Source: Candidula unifasciata (taxonomy: Eukaryota; Mollusca; Gastropoda; Stylommatophora; Geomitridae). Taken from it: a stretch of 64,000 nucleotides of DNA. The translations under genes were made by a program, and so were the position numbers. Below the pieces are notes generated by a model. It did not search any database, had not been told where the DNA came from, and saw only the letters and a list, made by a program, of their open reading frames with translations. Shown one piece after another: positions 51,416 through 63,179 of this stretch; the stretch's first letter is position 1; the number at the start of each line of letters is the position of its first letter. The stretch covers positions 179,631 through 243,630 of the forward strand of contig CAJHNH020000800.1 in assembly GCA_905116865.2 (NCBI GenBank), given 5' to 3'.

Positions 51416-51483
51416 GAGCATCATGTAGGGTTGGTCAATATTCTGTCCAAATAGAGTATTAAACATTTTTCTGTTGAAATGTT

Positions 51484-51500
51484 NNNNNNNNNNNNNNNNN
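51484..51500. other. Assembly gap (17 N)
   Basis: A run of 17 N bases; sequence on either side is unrelated to a single recognised element except a LINE starting after it. Confidence 0.99.
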
Positions 51501-51534
51501 AAAAGGGACAAACCTCAAGTAATTTGATACGTTT

Positions 51535-52115
51535 CAGTACTTAAGATCCTTGATAACATCCAATGGAAGGTGTATAATAGAAGTTAAATGTGGAACAACT
51601 CAAGGAAAGGCAGCATTTTACAAAATGAAGAAGATTTTATGCAATATTCCTTTGTCCATTGAGACGAGAACGATAAATCTGAAAAGCTGTATAAATCCTA
51701 TCTTGATACACGGAAGTGAATCGTGTAAAGTTGGTAATTTAGGAAAACTTATTTGGAAACTGCGGAGATGTGGTTTTATAGACGAATGATGAGAAAATCC
51801 TGGACAGATATAAAGAGTAATGAAGATGTTTTGATAGAAGCTGACTCATGAAGAGAACTGATTGCCGACATCAGAAAGAGACAATCTTCATTGTTTGGTC
51901 ATGTGATGAGAAGGAGAAAACTGGAGTACACTGTGACAGTAGGAAAGTTGAACTTGAGGAGAGGCAGAGGGGGAACCGAGAGAAAAAATGCTGGAATGTT
52001 TAACATCATGGCATGGAGGATCGTCTGTTTCAGAGCTGAATGATAGCACACGAGACAGAAGGTTGGGTAAGGACATCACTACCAACGCCACACGGCATGA
52101 ACTTTAAGAAGAAAA
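51535..52115 (+). pseudogene. LINE polyprotein C-terminal relic
   Basis: Plus frames read TTQGKAAFYKMKKILCNIPL, CINPILIHGSESC, WFYRRMMRKSWTDI, SSLFGHVMRRRKLE and RGRGGTERKNAGMF, the post-RT part of a non-LTR element. Premature stops and a frameshift near 51.78 kb break it. It ends in an AAGAAGAAAAAAAAG tail at about 52110. Confidence 0.8.
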
Positions 52116-52434
52116 AAAAGTCATCTGTGTTTAGTCTGTTTTCCTGTCCGTCACAGCGCACTCAGTCTTTTATAATTTGCACTTAATAATAATTATCATG
52201 TTAACTTCTGGCGTTAAGTTTTTACTTTATAGTCCTACAATGTTTCACAATTTCGTCAACACTAACAGCCTCAGTTCCTTCAGTTTCGTCAGTAAGTTTA
52301 GACAACAGTTTATTCCACCCATTAAAAAAAAAATTCTTTTGAAAACGAATACGGATAATAGAAACTGACAGTTAAACGAGTGGCGAGTAATAGAAGTTCT
52401 ACTGTACTTTTCGGAACTGTAGATTAGTGAATAC

Positions 52435-52580
52435 ATTATGGAGTGCGACAATCAGAACTACACAAATTGGTCTATTTAGCAATCTATAAACTGTAGATTA
52501 GTGAATACATTATGGAGTGGGTCTATTCCTTGTTCCCACAATCAGAACTACACAAATTGGTCTATTTAGCTATCTATAAA
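52435..52580. repeat. Tandem duplication (about 85 bp)
   Basis: AATCAGAACTACACAAATTG and TAGTGAATACATTATGGAGT each occur twice in direct order (52430-52560). Confidence 0.65.
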
Positions 52581-52935
52581 CTTAATTTTAGAACCTGTAA
52601 ATAGAAGATGTATATTTACCTGAATAGATGACTACAGAACCTATACATTGTAAGTGTATAGTTAATTTTCCGACAGATAGATAGTAGAATATTGTTAATT
52701 TCCGAACCTGCATATATTTACTTGTCAAACCCCTTTACACCGCTTCTGGTAACAAGCATATAAACATTCACACAGACAAAAACAAACATCACCATAAGGA
52801 CAGACTGACTAATTTATTCACAAACAGGCACCAAGTAAACAGCTTTGTAACAACAAACTTACAAAAAATGTCTGAATTCCGTTTAGTGTGACTCCCGTGT
52901 CAATCGCTGTACACACAATCCGCGTACACAGACAA
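52565..52935. repeat. Duplicated segment, copy 1
   Basis: Alignable in direct orientation to 62158-62590, for example ATCTATAAACTTAATTTTAG, ACATCACCATAAGGACAGAC and CAACAAACTTACA blocks in the same order. It is non-coding in all frames and either an interspersed repeat or a segmental duplicate 9.6 kb apart. Confidence 0.75.
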
Positions 52936-53447
52936 CTACGGGGGAAAGGGGGGAGGATGGTGTTGGAAGTTTTCCTGAGTCAAATCTACCACACACTGTG
53001 AGAGAAAGACAAACAACGACTAGTCTTTGACTCATAGCAGACAGGTCAATTACTGCCAGACGGGTTGTCTTTGCAATTATTATAAGTTCTTATATACAGT
53101 AATCAGTGTTTACATGTTACCATAACACAAATAACAGCAGTGTCTCTGTCACACCTTTAAAAAAGTGTCTGACAGAAGTGTCGGCCATTTCTAGTCAAAA
53201 TTTCACTTCTTGGAAATGCGTGTTGACGTGACCCAGATAGATAAAGTCAAATGCTCCCATGCCACAGTAGTTTTATATAACAAATACAGTGCGTTTAATA
53301 ACTTAATGCCGTCACACTATAACAAATATCTCGAAAACTTGTATGTTGATCAACCTAAATTTTTGCGCGTGGTCTTTAATTTCCCATGTTCTTGTGATTC
53401 TGTAATTTACAATTGCGCAGCTTTTTCTGATTTCATAAAGAGGCGAA

Positions 53448-53449
<2 letters not shown>

Positions 53450-53522
<73 letters not shown>

Positions 53523-53591
53523 GCACACACGCACGCACGCACGGTCGCACGCACGCACGCACGCACTCACACACACACACACGCACGCACG

Positions 53592-53638
<47 letters not shown>

Positions 53639-53645
53639 GCGCAAC
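53450..53645. repeat. (TC)n-(AC)n-(GCAC)n microsatellite
   Basis: (TC)n to about 53502, then (AC)n and ACGC/GCAC variants to about 53642. Confidence 0.95.
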
Positions 53646-53679
53646 AACTGACACCGAACAGTTACTGAATTATGTATGT

Positions 53680-53870
53680 ATGTAAGTTGCACCCCACCTG
53701 GACATCGCACAAGCGATAACACCCGGGGACACAAAGTGTCACTATGCGGATGAGGGTCACCTGTAGAAAGGTCCAGGAAACCTCGTTCAGCCGTTAGGTC
53801 ATTTTTATGGCCCGGCTATATTCAGGGATCCCCAGCACAAGCCAGTGTGGGGCTTCAAAATAAAATTGCA
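53680..53870 (-). repeat. Dispersed repeat family B
   Basis: Minus-strand copy with the ACACAAAGTGTCAC, GGATGAGGGTC and GTGGGGCTTCAAAATA blocks. Confidence 0.7.
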
Positions 53871-53989
53871 TCTCACATGTGGATTACAGGTATACATATG
53901 TTACTGAATTCAAATTTGTAAAGTTAGGCAGGATTTCTGGAAGGCACTTTAGTTGTCTCTCAAGTGAAGGGTTAGGGCGGTCGAGAAGA

Positions 53990-54395
53990 TAATGAAGTGC
54001 TGGAACAAGACTTTATCTTCGTTTTCTTCTCTTTCACCTTGTACCTCAGCGAAGTGTCAGGGGCAAATTTAACGTTCCTTGATGAGCTCTGTCAAGAGCA
54101 CTATAAAGACTGATGTTTATTTCTGTAAGGCTGTTCCTAATGCCATCACTCCATGTTTTCCGAGGTCTTCCACTCACTCTATAACCATTGTAACGTTTTA
54201 GCGTCGCTCTCTGTGGTAGATAGTACTAGGGCATTCTTGTTTGGTATCCAAACCATTTCATTTGTTGTTTTTAGATGACCTGTAAGACTGGCTTTATTCT
54301 TAGCATTCGTCTGATTTCGAATTCTGTCTTTCCTTGAAACTCCTGCAGCTCTTTAAGGCATTTCGTCTATGCTGTTTGTCACAATTTGGAGCAAG
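53990..54395 (-). repeat. LINE 3' fragment
   Basis: The complement matches 60.78-61.14 kb on the plus strand (for example CAAACCATTTCATTTGTTG here against the opposite block there). It belongs to the same non-LTR family in opposite orientation. Confidence 0.7.
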
Positions 54396-54599
54396 ACTAA
54401 ACAACATTAAAATCCCGGGGAGGAGGGAGCGAAAGAGAAAAGGGAGGAGGGGGTTAAGTGGTCCTGAGGCATGGCGTCCGCTAGGAGGGCTGGAGTTCCT
54501 GGGTTTAGGCCCCAAAAAAGGCTGGTATTTTTTTTATATGGACTTCTGGTAATTTTCCCTGGTCTCTGGGTAGTGAGATCAGACACCCGTGTGTATCGT

Positions 54600-54845
54600 T
54601 GCGCACGTAAAAAAATCCTTTGTTGGAAATCGAATATTTTATAAGGTGGTAAGACTGGGTTTCCCGATTTTGTAGTGCTTTTAACTATCCCAAAACACAG
54701 AACTGGATCTAACCCCAACCCATCTTCGTCCCAGTAGAGAGTGCAGCCTAGGTCCCACGACTGCATGCAGCCTAGGTCCCACAAATGTATGCAGCCTATC
54801 TACCACCCCCTGAAATATTGGACTGTCTGTTTGGCGGGGGGGGGG
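54600..54845. mobile_element. MITE family D, copy 2
   Basis: Shares GGTGGTAAGACTGGGTTTCC, a GACTGCATGCAGCCTA block (duplicated once) and CTACCACCCCCTGAAATATT with the 16.1-kb element. A poly-G run follows at 54835-54851. Confidence 0.6.
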
Positions 54846-55382
54846 GGGGGGACGAAATCACTAAAAATATATTATACAATAAATCCTTGCCATTAGACAT
54901 GCCTGTTACACATAAAAAAAAATTTAAAAAAAACACCCAATGACAAGGCAAGTGGAAAAGAGCAATGACTAGAACTAAGGAGATCTAGTTTTCAAGAAAA
55001 TTCTGAGAGTTCCATGGACAATCAAAATTAGCAATCTCAAAATGAGAAATATAAAAGTTTGATTCGGTAGTGCCATAATTTGAGTTGCCTCACCCCTGAA
55101 GTAGGTTGGATGTTCATTGGAGCTGCGGGACACCTCCTAGACTATTGCGAGCCAACATCTCAACAAAAAAAAAACTACTTCAGAGTGTCTTTCAGTTTAT
55201 TAGGGAAACCCTAACTAAGACACGTGACACCAGCATTATGTGACTGGTTAAATGCGGAGTACGCCAAGCTTGTTTGGTATAAAAATATGCTAGGTCTCGG
55301 GATATGTAGTAGGTTTAGGCGTTTGCTATGTCTTCCGTTATATCTAAGCAACGGCCTAATGTAATCTGGAACATAGTTTTAG

Positions 55383-55523
<141 letters not shown>

Positions 55524-55658
55524 CGCAGACAACTTTGTGGTAGTTAAAACAAGATAGAACAGACTTCCTGTAACAATGGTACAATTCTTGACCGGTGTAC
55601 CAGTTGTAATTATATTTTACAAGGTCGTAGCTAACGTGCTAATAATACTGTAGATCAG

Positions 55659-55769
55659 GGCGTGGATTGGGGATAAGCTAGATGGCTATGACTCACGAGC
55701 AAAGCTACAGGAGATGCGGAAGCTGCTGCTCGTGAGTCCCAGCCATTTAGTTTAGCCCCAATCCACGCC
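55659..55769. repeat. Palindrome, 43-bp arms
   Basis: Arms 55659-55701 and 55727-55769 are complementary with five mismatches; the loop is 25 nt. It directly abuts the CpG-rich promoter-like block. Confidence 0.85.
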
Positions 55770-55930
55770 GCGTGAGCGGCGTGTGTGATACTCTCGGCGG
55801 TGGCGGTAGTCGTCGGAAAACCTCAAATCAAGTCGCCGGAAGTGCGCAATTGACACGTAACTGAGGCTCTGTTAGGGTGTTTTTGCGGCCGCCATCTTTT
55901 GTGCCCGTTATTCGGAGGATAGCAGAAAGA
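55770..55930. promoter_or_regulatory. CpG-rich promoter-like block
   Basis: Dense CpGs, an ETS/GABPA-type CCGGAAGTG (55836-55844) and GCCGCCATCTTTT (55888-55900), which reads AAAAGATGGCGGC on the minus strand (YY1-type, with an ATG). Orientation of the YY1-like site favours minus-strand transcription. The nearest minus gene is the TNFR-like one 5.7 kb away, so a 5' UTR exon is possible; no adjacent coding exon was found. Confidence 0.45.
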
Positions 55931-57610
55931 TCATTAATACAATACAACTGGCAGTGATCCGTGGACCACTTGCTAGGCCTCCTCGGGCCAGATTTGCCAT
56001 ACGGGCCGCCAGTTAAATAGAGCCGCTGTAATCAGTGGTTAGAGATCAGAGGCCGTTAAACACTTGCTTACATAAGCTAATCAAATGCAGTTTAAGTTAA
56101 GATTGAATTGTGCTGCTAACAGCTATTGGCTTATCCTTGTTTAGTCCGGATATTAACTAAATTATTACAAATGCTGTGCGGTATGATAATTCTGTCTATG
56201 TGTGTGTCTCTGTGTGTATTGTGCGCGCGTGTATATCTGTGTATCTGTTAAGCAGGTAGTTAATGTTTGACATGCACTGTTGGTGGCGTTAACAGTGCCC
56301 ACTCATACTTAGATAATTTAACTTACGTGTGTCACTGAGTCCCGCGTGACGAGACGACGATATTGCATGTACCTTGAGAGCATAACTGAGTCATTCGACC
56401 GACACATTCGACCTCTTAGGACATTAGTTTTCCAGGTTAGTTTTGTCGGCGCATTGTGAGACACATGTCAGCATCTTTTGTGTGGCGACTGCACTATCCA
56501 CTAATCTACAGGTGGTGTTTTTAGGGCAGTCTTAAACAGATTGGTCGGTCCTCAAAGAAAAGGCAGGGGTAGAACAGGGGCATTCCTTGCCATCGAAGGA
56601 GTATTCCATAACTGCAGAGTCAATGCAGCGCTCTGGTAGTTTGCTCACACAAGAATCACGACAGTTCACCACGGACAGCGCCTCACAGGGTCTTTCAGGA
56701 GGCAGTCCGCAAATCTGAGACTTCAGTTACCCACACACAATAGATATCTCTCTTCCTCAGTATATTAGACTTCTCATATCCAATAGCAGTATTCATATAG
56801 ATCCATTTTGCTACTTAGCACGGCATTATATGGAAAGAATACATCAGGCATTCTGTGGTAATCACATTCAGACATAAATTTGAACCTTTTGTTCATCTAG
56901 TAGTAGCTTTGGCCAGTAAACATCTAAATCTTGCCGTTCATTTAGTTGGACACTCCTTGGATGGACATCTGAATTGTAATGGTGCTAAATATAGGAATAG
57001 AATAAGGGATCTTTTTGGTTATTGGAATTAAGGAAGTCCCAGGTCGCAAGGCACGAGGTCAGCGAGCGAAAGGAAGAACACGAGGTATGATGAGTTGGCT
57101 TGGTCAACACGAGGCAATGGGAGTAAGAATAACTGACCATTTTGTGACCGGACCCCAGAATGAAAGGACAGGAAACTGGATTCAGAGTGACAGGTATGAA
57201 CGTGGATCTTGATGGAACCCGAATGAACGTTAGTCCCGAACGGCAAGGAGTGAAGCCGTGTTGAATTACAGGGAGGACAACAGTTATGTCCTTTGGTTGT
57301 GTCAGTCGTGTACATGCCAGTGTCTATTGTCTGAGGCGTGGCTGTGGACACTGTCAAAGTGGCGTAAGTGTTCGGCTTTAATGTTGATTCTTGCTGCTCG
57401 TATTGTATTGACTGTCACTGTCATTTGGAGACGTGTGAAATATGTTTCAATACATCTAGATTTTCAGGAAGTCTCGGCCTTAATTGCTTGAATAATGAGA
57501 TAAGGAAATCTTGACAGTGCTTTCTTAAGTTGTTCTCTTCATTTTCTGTTAACAGCCCTTTTGTTTTTAAATCATCAATTTTTGGTTCAATTTGATATTA
57601 AAGCTATGAC
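55931..57610. other. No gene recognised
   Basis: Possible plus-strand donors (for example CAG/GTTAGT near 56433) exist but no exon could be supported. Confidence 0.3.
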
Positions 57611-57614
57611 TGAC

Positions 57615-57805
57615 TGACTTTCTACCCCACCAGGACATCACACAAGCGATAAACACCCGATGACACAAAGTGCCACAATGCGGATGAGGATCACCATGGA
57701 GAGGTCCCAGAAACCGCGTTCAGACAATTGGCCATATTGATGGCCTGCCTATATTGCGGCCCCTGGCAAAAGCCAGAGTGGGGCTTCAAATAACAAAAAA
57801 TTACG
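57615..57805 (-). repeat. Dispersed repeat family B, left arm
   Basis: Minus-strand copy (ACCAGGACATCACACAAG, GACACAAAGTGCCAC, AGAGTGGGGCTTCAAATA). Confidence 0.8.
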
Positions 57806-58214
57806 TCCTAACAAGGACGCAAGGACGTCCTAACAAGGACGTAAAGGATGCATTTTGTAAAGCTTTGACTTAGGAGCCACATAGCTCTCTATAGTGCAAG
57901 TGAGCAAGTCAGCTTTTTGAAGTTGGTAACTCCAGTCTTTTAGCAACTGAATAAAATGGCAAAGTAAGATCGTCAGTAATTTAACATGTTTTCTTTTTGC
58001 ATTTCTATTAGAATTGGCTGTAAAAAGAGAATTGCCAACAGTTTCATTTAAACTTCCAGGGGATTGAACTGCCCGAACAGTATCAACCCTACACCCCAGT
58101 TATGACCCCTGGTACTCCACAGAAAAAAAAAAAAAAGGGGGGGGGGGGGGGTATTTATTCTCCCAGCTGACACGTATGGTCATAATATTAAATCCAGTTT
58201 CATCCTTCTGAGGA

Positions 58215-58415
58215 TGAAATTTTTTGTTATTTGAAGCCCCATCCTGGCTTTTGCCAGGGGCCGCAATATAGGCAGGCCATCAATATGGCCAATTGTCTGA
58301 ACGCGGTTTCTGGGACCTCTCCACGGCGATCCTCATCCACATAGTGGCACTTTGTGTCATCGGGTGTTTAACGCTTGTGTGATGTCCTGGTGGGTGGAAA
58401 GTTAGTCAGTCAGAC
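58215..58415 (+). repeat. Dispersed repeat family B, right arm
   Basis: Plus-strand copy (TTTGAAGCCCCATCCTGG through GATGTCCTGGTGG). With the copy at 57.6-57.8 kb it forms an inverted repeat enclosing about 410 bp. Confidence 0.8.
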
Positions 58416-58619
58416 GTATGGTCATTCTGCTAAGTAACAACCGACCTGGCCGCATTGAGATACCAGCTAAGTGATTTTGTGTATCTATGTAGTATTGTTT
58501 AATTTGTATGTACTGATGAAGGCTCAATAGCCGCAACGTTCACCTTTTGTTTGTATTTGTTATATTGTTAAGCTTGCTAATCTACTTTTCGTTCGGTTTA
58601 TATCTTTTCTTGATGTAAA

Positions 58620-59090
58620 AAGAGAAGGCATGCCAGATTTTTTTCATCACTGTACATTCCATACAGTATTTCAACTGTGTGGCACTTTTCATTTTGCCTT
58701 GTTATTTCAAAGTGTGTCTTCAACTCCAACCATTAGTTCACAATTCTTTTAACAGTTGGTTGAATTGATAACCATCTAGTTTTGCAATCTGACAGAATTT
58801 TTAGTAGTGCGGAACCATCATTTAATGCTTGATATAAGTTATTGTATTGCTGTTGTCTGACAGATGATTTGGAAAACCAGTTATGTGTTTCATACAAAAA
58901 TGTATTCCGAATTCCTTGGTAAACATTCAGATAAAACTTGTGATAATGTTAGCTGCAAGGAATGATACGCACATTTTATAAGGATTAAGATGGAATCTCT
59001 TCCTTCAATTTAGCACAAACGCCATTGTTGACACCAACCATCACAGGGGCTTTATCGGTTCCAATTGCATCCAAATTCTTTGGAAAGACG
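58620..59090 (-). pseudogene. hAT-like (DUF4371-type) transposase fragment
   Basis: The minus translation contains GTDKAPVMVGVNNGV, THNWFSKSSVRQQQY, SDCKTRWLSIQPTVKRIVN and ELKTHFEITRQNEK, homologous block by block to the plus-strand copy at 34.1-34.6 kb. Stops interrupt it and no ends were identified. Confidence 0.8.
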
Positions 59091-59094
59091 AATG

Positions 59095-59215
59095 TATAAT
59101 AATACTACAGCTGGCACTATTGGTATTGGAACTGCGCACTGGCTGCTGGAGATGGGATCGACATGTTTATGGAAATACCTTGGGTGCTGCGGTATCGAAT
59201 CTTAACTTTCAACTC
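59095..59215 (+). repeat. RNase H LINE 3' end
   Basis: GGAACTGCGCACTGGCTGCT and the GTGCTGCGGTATCGAAT ending correspond to the family terminus. Confidence 0.5.
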
Positions 59216-59599
59216 TTGCGGTTATCTTCCCTCTTGTCCCAGTTTATATTTAGTATTTGCCTAATTTTGACCTTTTCGTGAAATATACATTCATAAGAAC
59301 GAAGTCTCTTTTAACAATTTGTCTCTGGTATTTACGTTTATTAATGAAACAATATATCACTTATTTCTTCAAATCTTCAAATACAGACTGGACGCACACA
59401 ATTTATACATCCAAAAATATTGACAGGGCCAATTTCCGCTAGCAGCGCCCTGTGCTAGACATACACCTCTACAAACCAACCGGTTATATAACTTCTATCC
59501 CTAATTACTAAGACATTTTCTGGTACCCATTTTGGACTAGTTCGATAGTGCTGTAATAAATACTTAGCTGCAATAAAACAGATGTAAGCAGGAAAAAAC

Positions 59600-61170
59600 A
59601 TAAAAACAACTCGGAACTAACGTCAGACGAACTAGAACCTGGTATATTATTAGATGAAGTAGAGATGATGTCATTCATACCGAATCTAGACTAAAGGCGA
59701 CAGGCATTGATACAACAGCTGAGGCCATCAAGGATGCAGGAGCAGCGAGTAAAACAAGTTGAAGAGAATATTTCATGTGGCATTGGACAAATCAAGAAAC
59801 ACCATCAGATTAACAAACCGCTGTCATCGTCCCGCTATGGAAAAATAAAGGAAGTAAGACGATCTGTAGTAATGACAGAGGAATATCGCTTCATAGTCAA
59901 ACTGGGGAAATGTATGCTAAGATCATCGTAAGAAGGCTAAGAACAACGATAGAGTATTAACTTTCAGAAGCACAAATGGGCTTTCGACGAAAAAGAAGTT
60001 GCACAGATGCCATTCATAGACTGGGACAGCTATTAGAGAGAGCAATAAAACACGATAAGACCTGTGTTGACATTCATAGACCAAGAAACAGCCTTCGATA
60101 GAGTCGACAGGAATATGTTGTGGGAATGTATGGGGACAAATAGAATCAGCAATAATCTAATTAATATTTGCAAAAGCCTGTACACTCGTAGTAAATGCTG
60201 CATAAGATCGAAGGCAGGGTTGTCAAAAACTTTTATAGTGAACTCTGGTGTGTTTCAGGGCTGTGTACTATCTTCACTTCTTTTTATAACATACATGAAT
60301 ACTGTATGTAGGGAAACGAACTTTAATCATGAAGAAGATATTACAGAATTACTATTTGCCGACGACCAGGTACTCATAGCGGAAAGTAGGAAATGCCCAC
60401 AAAACCACCTAAATCAAATTAATAACAAATAGGAGGAATATAATGTGAGAATAAACACTACGAAGACAGAGACACTGGTGATATAAAGACAGAAATACAA
60501 TTTAGAAGTAAAATTAAAAATTAAAAAAAACGACGCCTTAAGACAAACAGAGGAATTCATGTATTTGGGAGCAATTTTAACATCCGGTGGAAAACTGGAC
60601 AGAGAAATTAGCTCAAGATGTGCCAAAGCTAATCAAGAAATGGGGCAACCATCTTCCCTGTTGACACACAAGCAGATACCTCGGAGTACTAAAGTGAATC
60701 TTATCAGAACTATTTTGTTGTTGTTGCCATTACTATGCTATCAGCGCCAAACGGGGACGTTTACATCTTCTAATGAACGTACAGTTGCGACAACAGAGAT
60801 GAAATGCCTTAGAAAGAGCTGCAGGGGTTTTAAGGACAGACACAACACGAAACCAGACGAATGCTAAAAATAAAGCAGGTCTTACAGGTCATTAAAGAAC
60901 AACCAATGAAGTGGTTTGGACACATAATAAAAATTCCCTGGTACTATCTACCACAGCGAGCCATACTGAAACGTTACAACGGGTATAGAGCGGACTGAAG
61001 ACCTCGGAAAAATATAGAGTGATGGCATTAAGAACAGCCTTACAGAAATAAATATCAATCTCCATAGTGCTGTTGAAAAAGCACACAAAAGAACGTTACA
61101 TCTCTCCCTGACTGAGGTACAAGGTGGAAGAGAAGAAGAAAAAGAAGAACGAACGAACGAACGAACAAAC
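59600..61170 (+). pseudogene. Non-LTR retrotransposon with RT fragment
   Basis: The frame 60064-60432 contains FIDQETAFDRVDRNMLW (RT motif A region), NSGVFQGCVLSSLLF (motif B region) and ELLFADDQVLIAE (motif C, catalytic FADD). The next frame (60559-60867) has MYLGAILTSGGKLDREI and EMKCLRKSCRGFKDR, and the tail continues with PMKWFGHIIKIPW. Many stops and frameshifts and no endonuclease domain mean it is inactive. The 3' end is an (AAGAAG)/(GAAC)n tract at about 61125-61170. Confidence 0.85.
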
Positions 61171-61399
61171 TTTATTTTTAAAGGGTTAAGAATTGGGCAC
61201 GCAGGCCCGTCTAACATTCTGCTCTTCGAGGTCTCCCTCCATTCTTACATCATTTCATTCACACATCAAGTAATATTAAAAGTTAGCAATAGCATCAAAA
61301 TAATCAATACAAGCACTGGAATGGGCACATTTCTAACTACAGTAAAACGTATTAGTTGTAACAAATCTAAGAAAAATGAGCGCTATTTTTCACATATGT

Positions 61400-62015
61400 T
61401 TTATCTTCTATGGGGGCATATAATCGGTGCTCAGATAATATTCGAACAGTTTCCGATTGTATGTATATGGACTAGTGGTACTTTTGATTTGCTGTGGTAG
61501 ATAGTTCCACAATTGAGCTGCGGAATATGACAGACTTGTTTTATAAAGGTCTATCCTAGGTTTAGGGATGTGTAATATGTTTAGACCCTTACTATGCCGT
61601 TCATTATATTTGAACAACGGCCATAAGTAACATGGAGCCTTTTGAGATAATATTTTGTAAGTATATTTTGCCTTATTGAAAAGTAGACGTTCACGAAGCG
61701 GTAGTAGTCTAAGACCTTTATATGTTTCGGAGCTCAGTGTTCCATGATTGTTACTAATTAAGCGAATGGCGCGCTTTTGCAGTGATGTGAGTCGCTTGAT
61801 AACAGAGCTGGAACAGCCATCCCATATTGTAGAGCAATAGTCTACATGTGTATGGATGTGAGAAATATAGAATATCTTTCTTGTGTGTTCATCAAGAAAG
61901 TTTTTAATTTTTGCAAGCTGGTAAACCTTTTTAGCTGTTTGCTTCACAAGTGCTTGTACGTGTGAGTTGAATGTTAGATTTGCATCAATTACCAACCCCA
62001 GTGTCTTGTGCTCAG
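61400..62015 (-). pseudogene. CR1/L2-like LINE C-terminal part
   Basis: The 195-codon minus frame has VIDANLTFNSHVQALVKQTA, HIHTHVDYCSTIWDGC, RLTSLQKRAIRLISN, LLPLRERLLFNKAKYTYKI and LSYSAAQLWNYLP, the hallmark post-RT region of CR1/L2-group elements. It is intact but lacks RT and endonuclease. Confidence 0.85.
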
Positions 62016-62157
62016 TTAAAGAAGAAGATAGTGAATCAAACCTTAGACGTTCTAGTCACAACTCATAGATCTGTAGAACATTTAGACAGTAGTTATATAG
62101 TTATTTGTCCAACCAGAAGATATTAGATGCACTTTTTTTTGGGGTAACATAAAGATA

Positions 62158-62590
62158 GTAATCTATAAACCTAATTTTAGAACCCGTAAAAAGAGGACGT
62201 ATTTTCACTTTTTAAAACTGCAGATCCTGGGCGTCTAGTTAATTTTCAAACCTATACAAAGTAGAAGAATAGTTAACTTTTTAACCTATAGATATGTGTA
62301 TAGTTAATAACAGCCAGATAGTTGAATTTTGTGCTAATTTCCGAAACTACATACAGAATTTGTATTTTTACTTGTCAAATCCCTAAACACCGTTTCTGGC
62401 AACCAGCGTATAAAATATTTACATAGGCAAAAACACACATCACCATAAGGACAGACTGACCATTTTAGTCAAAAACATGCAACAAATATATTGCTTTGAA
62501 ACAACAAACTTACATAAAATGTTGCCTGACTTCTGTCTGTTGTCACACCTTCGTCAGTTTCTGTACAAACAATCCGCATACACAGCTATA
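62158..62590. repeat. Duplicated segment, copy 2
   Basis: Direct-orientation relative of 52565-52935. Insertions and deletions distinguish the two, so the duplication is not recent. Confidence 0.75.
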
Positions 62591-63175
62591 GTTCGTTCAA
62601 CATCTTATGAACACACGTGCAAGTCATTTTCTCGAAAACTGCCTGTTAGATCGCATCGATTTTTTCCCACGCAGCCTTAGAATATCCATGACGTTAAGAA
62701 AGTATTTTTTTCACTAAAGAAGAATATCATATGCAGTTAAGCAAGTATTTTTTTTCACTAAAGTAGAATATTATATGCAGTTTTGTTCTACTTTCACGAT
62801 GTATATTTTTACCATGAAACTGTCTTGGTAGACTTTTGGAAGGTCCACTTTCATTAGTTTCAGGAAGTTATGCACACTATGAATGGTTAAACAAGGGTTA
62901 AATGAAAACTGCGTAATTTCATGACTTTTCTCGAGCAACATCGCACTGTTAGTGACCTGACGCCAAAATATGACATCGGTCAAGGTTGATTAGTCAAAGG
63001 CGCAGGCACAAATTAATGTTGAGTTGATGTGTCATATAGTAGCTAGCTTATACAAGCTGACATAGACATCGAGTTTCAATGAATTTGAGATGCAAATTTA
63101 TAACTATTCAGAAGGTTCCGGTTTTACTGTACCAGCACTTCCTCAGGGAATCTAAGATGGGTCCTTGATATTGTG
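62591..63175. other. AT-rich, two near-identical short blocks
   Basis: TTTTTTTCACTAAAGAAGAA (62705) and a similar block at 62750 form a short tandem duplication of about 48 bp. Otherwise nothing recognised. Confidence 0.4.
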
Positions 63176-63179
63176 ATAT

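Noticed and set aside
53210..53668. 152-codon frame with Ser/Leu and His/Thr runs
   Set aside because: The second half is a (TC)n/(AC)n microsatellite and the first half has no recognisable domain.
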